Part shown: piece by piece, positions 58,459 through 63,321 of the stretch
How positions within the stretch are numbered: the first letter of the stretch is position 1
Layout of the letters: every line of letters starts with the position of its first letter
Source of the DNA: a virus
DNA: 63,321 nucleotides
IMG/VR virus record: IMGVR_UViG_3300030117_005840
Span: 1-63,321 of that record
Direction: 5' to 3' (one strand)
Made by a program: the position numbers and the translations under genes
The notes under the pieces: model-generated
What the model was told of the DNA's origin: nothing
Seen by the model: only the letters and a program-made list of their open reading frames with translations
The model's database searches: none

Positions 58459-58713
58459 ATGGCAGATGAGGCTAAACAGAAATATTACCAAGATAACAAA
58501 GAGGCGCGTCTAGCCTATCAGCGTGCTTATTACAGGAAAAACAAGGCTTTGATTAAACGTAGAGCAGAGCTGAAAAAGGAAAATGATCCGTCATGGGAGG
58601 ATGCGCGGAAGGAATATAACCGGCTCTATTACCGAAAAAACCGCGCAAAAATCCGTGAAAACCGCGCGCGTTTACGCAAAAACCGCGCAGAAAGTGAGTC
58701 CGAAAAGGCGTGA
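58459..58713 (+). CDS. Basic helical protein with YYRKN repeats, 84 aa
   Basis: An 84-residue, very basic protein with two related halves: AYYRKNKALIKRRAELKKEND and LYYRKNRAKIRENRARLRKNR, both preceded by an acidic helix. Likely a nucleic-acid-binding coiled coil. The CGCGCAAAAACCGCG-like third segment of the gene is repeated in the following gap. The last gene of the accessory island. Confidence 0.65.
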   Translation: MADEAKQKYYQDNKEARLAYQRAYYRKNKALIKRRAELKKENDPSWEDARKEYNRLYYRKNRAKIRENRARLRKNRAESESEKA

Positions 58714-58834
58714 AACGTGCTCCATATGAGCGGTTTCTGCCATAAATGAGCGGTTTTGTATGCGCGACCAAAAACCGCGCAAAAACGCTATTCTTGTATT
58801 TTAATCGAAGGAAAAACTAATTGTTGGAATCTGA
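58714..58834. other. Gap with ATGAGCGGTTT repeats
   Basis: No gene is seen here. ATGAGCGGTTT occurs twice (about 58727 and 58746), and GCGGTTTT can pair with AAAACCGC downstream to form a weak terminator-like stem. Confidence 0.5.
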
Positions 58835-58925
58835 ACAAGTTGAAAAGTTTCTCAGAGCCAATTTCCAGTTGTTTCTGTAATAGAAACAACTGGAAATGTA
58901 TAATAGAGAAACTTTATATATAGGG
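58835..58925 (+). promoter_or_regulatory. Nested-hairpin element, copy 2
   Basis: A 16-bp perfect stem (58861-58876 with 58882-58897; loop GTAAT) enclosed by a second inverted repeat AAAGTTTCTC (58844-58853) / GAGAAACTTT (58906-58915). TATAAT lies at 58899-58904, then ATATATAGGGGG. It is the twin of 28222-28312 and stands 46 bp before the first gene of the portal/capsid operon. Confidence 0.75.
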
Positions 58926-58970
58926 GGTGGACTCAATTCTTTTCTATGCTATTGTGTTCAATAATTTGAT

Positions 58971-59447
58971 ATGACTCAATTCCCTACCACCGCGCAATTA
59001 GATAACCCCCGCAGAACACGTCTACCCAGAGCGTCTCAATATGAGATAGATGAGTTTGGTTTCGTTTACCGGCTCAACCGAAAGCTGCGGCTGCAAAACC
59101 GTAGCGGGAAGTGGTTTGCCCAAGTCTACAGGGACGATGGCACTCGCTGGTCTTTCGATACCGATAAGATGGTCAAAGAGCTGTTGGGGGAGCCGGACGA
59201 AGAACTCACCCGCGCTGATGTAGAGGAGGTAATCGGAGCACGTCGGATACCGGACTATCCTCGTTACGCCGTAACATCTTATGGAGCTGTCTACTGCATA
59301 GAACCTCCTTCAAGGGGACCAAATGCCGGTAAGGTATATCTCTTACAAGAGATATTGCGAAACGGCGCATCTTACGTTACCCTTACTAGCTCAGATAAAA
59401 CCAGAGCCCCTGTTCGTGTTTCCGATATTGTAGAATCCGTTTGGTAG
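58971..59447 (+). CDS. Tandem NUMOD4-like DNA-binding protein without nuclease
   Basis: A 158-residue protein. The C-terminal half (IPDYPRYAVTSYGAVYCIEPP...YVTLTSSDKTRAPVRVSDIVESVW) follows the NUMOD4 pattern I..Y..Y.VS..G.V......Y..V.L......V..LV, and the N-terminal half (ASQYEIDEFGFVYRLNRKLRLQNRSGKWFAQVYRDD) is a weaker second copy. NUMOD modules normally come with HNH homing endonucleases, which is absent here. It is the first gene after the nested-hairpin element, so a transcription regulator recognising it is possible. Confidence 0.6.
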   Translation: MTQFPTTAQLDNPRRTRLPRASQYEIDEFGFVYRLNRKLRLQNRSGKWFAQVYRDDGTRWSFDTDKMVKELLGEPDEELTRADVEEVIGARRIPDYPRYAVTSYGAVYCIEPPSRGPNAGKVYLLQEILRNGASYVTLTSSDKTRAPVRVSDIVESVW

Positions 59448-59493
59448 GATTAAACCTTGAAGCTGACGAAAAAAGCCTTAAATTTTCGCTTAC

Positions 59494-61728
59494 ATGGAAG
59501 AGTTGGATGCAAAACTGGATGCCTTAGATTCACTAGGCTCTTTAGATAAAAAAGGCAAGCCCGTAAAAACACGCCTAAAGGACGTTAAAAGTGCCTTATC
59601 ACTTTTCCATACTCTAAGGAAGGCTGACGAAAAGTCATCCTACAATCGTGCTCGGGTAGATGCTATGTTCGACGGAGCATCGCCATATGATAGCGGAAGT
59701 CTCGCGGCCAGCGGGCAAGGGTTGAAGACTAACCTGAATTTCGGGGAAGCTCAGCGTTTGCTTGACGTGTCACTTTCCGCTTATGTTGACCTGTATTCAT
59801 CTCTAGAGCGTCTCGTTGAGGTTAAGGGGACTGAGGGTGAGGCTTCAGAGATAAAACCACAGGAAGACATAGTCGCGGAGGAGATTACGCATCTACTCCG
59901 AAGCTGGCCGGAATTTCACAGCAGCTATTTGCGGCTGTGCACCACTTTCATCAAACATGGCGTAGGTATTTCATATTTTGATACACCAGAGGATTGGCGA
60001 TTTAGAGTTGGTTCTTTTGCAGACATGCTGATCCCCCGCCAAACACCATCGTCAGAAGGGCTAATTGACGTAGCCATAGGACGACGCGAATACCATCTAC
60101 ACGAACTGTATGCCTTTATCCGCAACGAAGAGGCAGCAGAACGTGTTGGATGGAACGTGGCTGAGGTTAAACGCGCCATTTTAAAGGGCTCAGGGACGTA
60201 TGGGCGTAACGGGCGAGTTGGCACGTCTCTGACTGATTGGGAGCAATTACAGCAGGAACTGAAGAACAATGACGTTTACCAAGGGTATCAGAACCCCACC
60301 GTCAGCGTATTGCATTTCTGGATCAGGGAAATGGACGGTTCTGTATCGCACTACATTGCGTGTGAGAAGGACGGTAAAAAAGATCAGGAGTTCCTTTATA
60401 AGAAGATATCCCGATATGAATCCCCCGAACGTGCATTTGTTATGTTCACATACGGAGTGGGTTCTAACGGCACATACCACTCTATCCGTGGTTTAGGTCA
60501 CCGTATCTTTAACCATATACAAACAAGTAACAGGCTACGCTGCCAGATGGTTGACGGAGCTATGCTAGGATCAGCCGTTATGATCCAGCCGGAGTCTCAA
60601 CGTGCGTTGGATGAGTTAGGGTTTACTTACTACGGCGCATATGCAGTCCTTAGCCCGAACGTCAACATAATCGAAAAGGCAGTCCCGAATCTAGGAACGG
60701 CTGTGCAACCCGCTCTTGAGGACATCTCTAACCAGCTTGCTATGAACACGGATACCGTGAGCACGTATGGGCAGCAGGGATCACCTTACAGGAATCAGAT
60801 GCAGGTTGTGGCTGATATGGATGTTAGCACACGCCTATCCGGTGCCAGCCTTAACTTATTTTACGCGAGTTGGAATAGATTGATGCGGGAGGTTGTCAGA
60901 CGCATATCCACTAGCACAAAGAATGACCCCGCCTTAGCTACATTCATAAGCCGCTGTGAAGCCAGAGGCGTCCCCGAATCCTTTATCCGCACCCTTGACG
61001 TGGAACGGACAAGGGCTGTTAGGTCAATTGGATCGGGATCATACGCTAATCGATTAGTGGCTCTTAGAGAACTTCAGGCTATCTCAGGTTCGTTTGACGA
61101 GGTAGGCCGCAGAAACCTTACACGCGACATCGTATCTACGCGTGTAGGACACGATCTTGCAGACCGATACACTCCTCAGCTTGAGGGAGCGCGTCCTACG
61201 GTTGATAACAAGATTGCTTACTTTGAAAATCAGGAGTTGACGGCAGGTAGCCCTGTTCCTGTAATTACAAATGAACTACATGGTTCGCATTTACAGATTC
61301 ATTTACCAGCTCTAGGCGAGTTGCTTGAGCAACTTAACGCAGGGGCTGCTGATCCTATGCAAGCCCTACCTGCCTTGCAGGCTTTCTACCAGCACATTGC
61401 TGAGACAGTAGAGTTACTGGCAGGTGATCCATCCCAACAGGTGCTTATAGGAGAAGCGAAACAAGCTCTCCAATACGCTGAGGAGATGATAAATAATACC
61501 AGCAAGAAAGTTCAAAAGATGCAACGGGACGCGGCTCAGGAAGGAGCACCCGAAGGTCAACAGCCAGACCCAGCTATACAAGCTAAAATGGCTGAGCATG
61601 ACATGAAGATGCAGATGGCTCAGCAGAAAGCCCAAATGGATTTGCAAATAAAGCAAGCCAAGTTTGAGCAGGAGCAAGCTATGCGTGACGCAAAGAATGC
61701 AATGGAGCTACGTCAGCTCCAGCAGTAA
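59494..61728 (+). CDS. Portal (head-tail connector) protein
   Basis: A 744-residue portal. The N-terminal clip and stem regions contain SSLERLVEVKG...EDIVAEEITHLLRSWPEFHSSYLRLCTTFIKHGVGISYFDTPEDWRF, typical of podovirus portals where an early domain is followed by a channel helix. The C-terminal about 70 residues are a Gln/Ala/Lys-rich coiled coil (QMAQQKAQMDLQIKQAKFEQEQAMRDAKNAM) as in many podovirus portals. Twelve copies would form the DNA gate at one capsid vertex. Followed at 3 bp by the next head gene. Confidence 0.8.
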   Translation: MEELDAKLDALDSLGSLDKKGKPVKTRLKDVKSALSLFHTLRKADEKSSYNRARVDAMFDGASPYDSGSLAASGQGLKTNLNFGEAQRLLDVSLSAYVDLYSSLERLVEVKGTEGEASEIKPQEDIVAEEITHLLRSWPEFHSSYLRLCTTFIKHGVGISYFDTPEDWRFRVGSFADMLIPRQTPSSEGLIDVAIGRREYHLHELYAFIRNEEAAERVGWNVAEVKRAILKGSGTYGRNGRVGTSLTDWEQLQQELKNNDVYQGYQNPTVSVLHFWIREMDGSVSHYIACEKDGKKDQEFLYKKISRYESPERAFVMFTYGVGSNGTYHSIRGLGHRIFNHIQTSNRLRCQMVDGAMLGSAVMIQPESQRALDELGFTYYGAYAVLSPNVNIIEKAVPNLGTAVQPALEDISNQLAMNTDTVSTYGQQGSPYRNQMQVVADMDVSTRLSGASLNLFYASWNRLMREVVRRISTSTKNDPALATFISRCEARGVPESFIRTLDVERTRAVRSIGSGSYANRLVALRELQAISGSFDEVGRRNLTRDIVSTRVGHDLADRYTPQLEGARPTVDNKIAYFENQELTAGSPVPVITNELHGSHLQIHLPALGELLEQLNAGAADPMQALPALQAFYQHIAETVELLAGDPSQQVLIGEAKQALQYAEEMINNTSKKVQKMQRDAAQEGAPEGQQPDPAIQAKMAEHDMKMQMAQQKAQMDLQIKQAKFEQEQAMRDAKNAMELRQLQQ

Positions 61729-61731
61729 TTT

Positions 61732-62037
61732 ATGGCAAAAAATACACCCCTGCCGATCCCATTGGATCGGTGGTTTAAAGATGTCAAACGAATTGAGGAA
61801 TTGCGAGCTATCTTGGATTCTCCGACTTTCCAAGAGGCAGCACTCACGCTTAAAGAAGTCGCAGGCCCGTCCTTCAGCAGCCTCGACCCCGAAACCTCTA
61901 CCAATAGCCAAAGGCTTGCTTGGTATGCAGGATACCGTGATGCTTTTGCTGATCTTCACAAACTCACCAAAGTAAGGGCAGACAAACAAACACAACCCAT
62001 AAATACTGAATGGACTCACATACAGACACAGCAGTAG
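61732..62037 (+). CDS. Small head-associated protein, 101 aa
   Basis: A 101-residue protein of mixed charge (LPIPLDRWFKDVKRIEELRAILDSPTFQEAALTLKEV, ending TEWTHIQTQQ). No family recognised. It sits between portal and scaffold and overlaps the scaffold start by 28 bp, so it is probably a head assembly factor. Confidence 0.65.
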   Translation: MAKNTPLPIPLDRWFKDVKRIEELRAILDSPTFQEAALTLKEVAGPSFSSLDPETSTNSQRLAWYAGYRDAFADLHKLTKVRADKQTQPINTEWTHIQTQQ

Positions 62038-63200
62038 CTGAAACACCCGCAGACCCCGTAGCCGCTATTCCTGATAGCAACGAACCCACCGATTTCGCAT
62101 CAGCCATTGAAGGCGCATTGGCTTCATTGGAAGCAACCCCTGAGCCGACGCCTGAGCCGACTCCAGAACCCGTAGCGGAAGCAACGCCTGAGCCCGTAGC
62201 GGAAGCAACGCCTGAGCCCGTAGCGGAAGCAGAACCCGCAGCAGAAGCTTTAGAGGAGGATAATGCAGCCGACCCTGACTTGCTAGAGAACCTATCTGAA
62301 GAAACCGGTGACTGGACGCCAAAAGCGGCAAACAGGTTTAAACAGCTAAAAACTGAGCTTAAAGCAAGTCGTTCCGATATGGATCAATTGCGCCAGACTA
62401 TAGCTGAGCAGGAATCTAAAATTCAGGAGATGTCTGGTTTGGTTGAAAACCGCGACATTGACCAGCTACAGGAACGTGTATCTGCTTACGAACATGAGCA
62501 AACCTTTTCAAATCTGGAAAACACAACTGCCTATAAACAGGCCGTAACTGAACCACTACAAAATATTCTGGATAAAGCATCCAGCATCGCTGAGAAATAC
62601 GAAATAGATTCCGATAATCTCATAGATGCTTTAGCTATTGAAGACCCCGCTCAACAGGATGATGCCCTAGAAGGTATTCTAGCAGGAGCATCAGACAGAG
62701 ATAAAGCCACCATTTACAGAGCTATTGAGGATATAGCTCCTATCCTCGACCGCAGGGAGACTTTAATTGAAAACGCTGAGGCTGCTTTAAGCGAAGCTCT
62801 TATGCTAGAGGAGCAACGCCGCAACACAGAAGCAGCGGAGCAGGCGCAGTTACGTTCCAATATTACCCGAAATGTTGTCAAACGAATTGGGGAAAAGCTA
62901 CCATTCCTTAGTGGTGTGGAGAATCTCGACATGAATGCCATTGGGGAAAAGGCTGCTTCTTTAGACCCTACCGTAGTGCACCCTGTAGACTTTGCCTATA
63001 ACGCGGTAGCGGCACAACTTGTCCCCACCCTTGTCCGTGAATACTTGACCTCTACTAAAGAGGTTGAAGCCTTAATGGATAAGCTGGCGGCCTATGAAGG
63101 AGCTGAGCCTACCATGTCCGGCGCACCAGCCGCTGACGGAACCCGCTCTCCAGCAGATGTTAGTTTCGCAGAAGCCATTGAAGCGGCTCTAGGAGGCTAG
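62010..63200 (+). CDS. Scaffold protein (inferred)
   Basis: A 396-residue acidic, helical protein. Residues about 44-75 hold tandem TPEPVAEATPEPVAE repeats. Then a long charged coiled-coil region (RFKQLKTELKASRSDMDQLRQTIAEQESKIQEMSG and DKASSIAEKYEIDSDNL) and an ordered C-terminal part. Such acidic coiled-coil proteins between portal and capsid genes are the typical scaffold of tailed phages. The family itself cannot be proved from the sequence. Confidence 0.7.
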   Translation: MDSHTDTAVAETPADPVAAIPDSNEPTDFASAIEGALASLEATPEPTPEPTPEPVAEATPEPVAEATPEPVAEAEPAAEALEEDNAADPDLLENLSEETGDWTPKAANRFKQLKTELKASRSDMDQLRQTIAEQESKIQEMSGLVENRDIDQLQERVSAYEHEQTFSNLENTTAYKQAVTEPLQNILDKASSIAEKYEIDSDNLIDALAIEDPAQQDDALEGILAGASDRDKATIYRAIEDIAPILDRRETLIENAEAALSEALMLEEQRRNTEAAEQAQLRSNITRNVVKRIGEKLPFLSGVENLDMNAIGEKAASLDPTVVHPVDFAYNAVAAQLVPTLVREYLTSTKEVEALMDKLAAYEGAEPTMSGAPAADGTRSPADVSFAEAIEAALGG

Positions 63201-63221
63201 TTGCAGGATTCAGGGATCAGG
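63201..63221. other. Short gap before closure, GGGATCAGG motif
   Basis: TTGCAGGATTCAGGGATCAGG: a degenerate member of the G-rich family seen at 52398 and 58118, between the scaffold gene and the gene at 13. Confidence 0.4.
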
Positions 63222-63321
63222 TTACATTGATCAATGGCATTTCCCGAAACAGATGCATCAGGTAAGTTCCTTCGCCAAAAACAAACGGCAAGACCACAAT
63301 CCTCCTTTCAGGCGGCTAATG
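63222..63321. repeat. Right copy of 100-bp terminal direct repeat
   Basis: Repeats 1-100 with a single C-to-T change at 63320. See the left copy. Confidence 0.9.

Noticed and set aside
1-63321. Complete 7-deazaguanine DNA modification pathway
   Set aside because: Only a TGT-like domain was found. No GTP cyclohydrolase, QueC, QueD or QueE-like gene is visible.
1-63321. Temperate phage genes (integrase, CI-like repressor, attachment site)
   Set aside because: No tyrosine or serine recombinase motif or repressor/anti-repressor pair was seen. The end repeat is not an att site.
1-63321. tRNA genes
   Set aside because: Looked for T-loop GTTCRANYC with matching acceptor arms in gaps over 70 bp. 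None folded convincingly.

Overview
The window looks like the complete genome of a strictly lytic, short-tailed (podovirus-like) double-stranded DNA phage. The last 100 bases (63222-63321) repeat bases 1-100 with one synonymous change, so the molecule closes into a circle of about 63,221 bp, or is terminally redundant or permuted. The phage carries its own family A DNA polymerase, primase-helicase, SNF2-type helicase, RuvC-like resolvase, terminase, portal, capsid and tail-adaptor genes. No integrase, repressor, tRNA, CRISPR array or phage RNA polymerase is visible. An embedded Rz/Rz1-type spanin pair with a lipobox implies a Gram-negative host. Apart from that I cannot name the host. The sequence is probably environmental.

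Layout. (1) 58971 through the closure to 16635, rightward: a NUMOD4-like protein, portal, scaffold, small membrane and basic proteins, a structured leader, major capsid protein, tail and adhesin genes including a family 25 glycosyltransferase and an arabinofuranosidase-like adhesin, then a dense lysis cassette: two holin candidates, nested spanins, an HExxH protein, a 37-residue membrane peptide, an amidase, an HExxE protein, a GH24 lysozyme and a PD-(D/E)XK nuclease. (2) 16637-26407, leftward: replication and recombination genes, ending (5' end) with the terminase small subunit, which is divergent from the large subunit at 26451. (3) 28359-47672, rightward: basic and coiled-coil candidate ejection proteins, then one 15.4-kb gene for a 5145-residue polyvalent protein, about a quarter of the genome. 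(4) 47868-52280, leftward: small, mostly acidic early-type proteins, a DnaA-domain-IV-like protein and an N6/N4 DNA methyltransferase, many preceded by an almost identical ribosome-binding leader. (5) 52281-58713, rightward: an accessory island with different composition (rich in CCGG and GCGC), strong hairpin terminators, several repeat families, and a three-gene MoxR ATPase / DUF3150-like / metallopeptidase-VWA module.

How it fits together. A nearly identical 80-90-bp element with nested inverted repeats stands just ahead of both late structural operons (28222-28312 and 58835-58925). It probably ends transcription from upstream and/or starts or regulates late transcription by host RNA polymerase. 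The leftward genes would make replication forks, DNA ends and recombination intermediates. TerS/TerL and the portal package the DNA. The ejection proteins and the giant protein probably enter the host with the DNA.

The most unusual parts are the repeat-bordered MoxR-VWA island (possible conflict, takeover or assembly-remodelling system), the duplicated nested-hairpin element, and a transglycosylase (TGT/DpdA)-like domain inside the giant protein although no deazaguanine synthesis genes are present.
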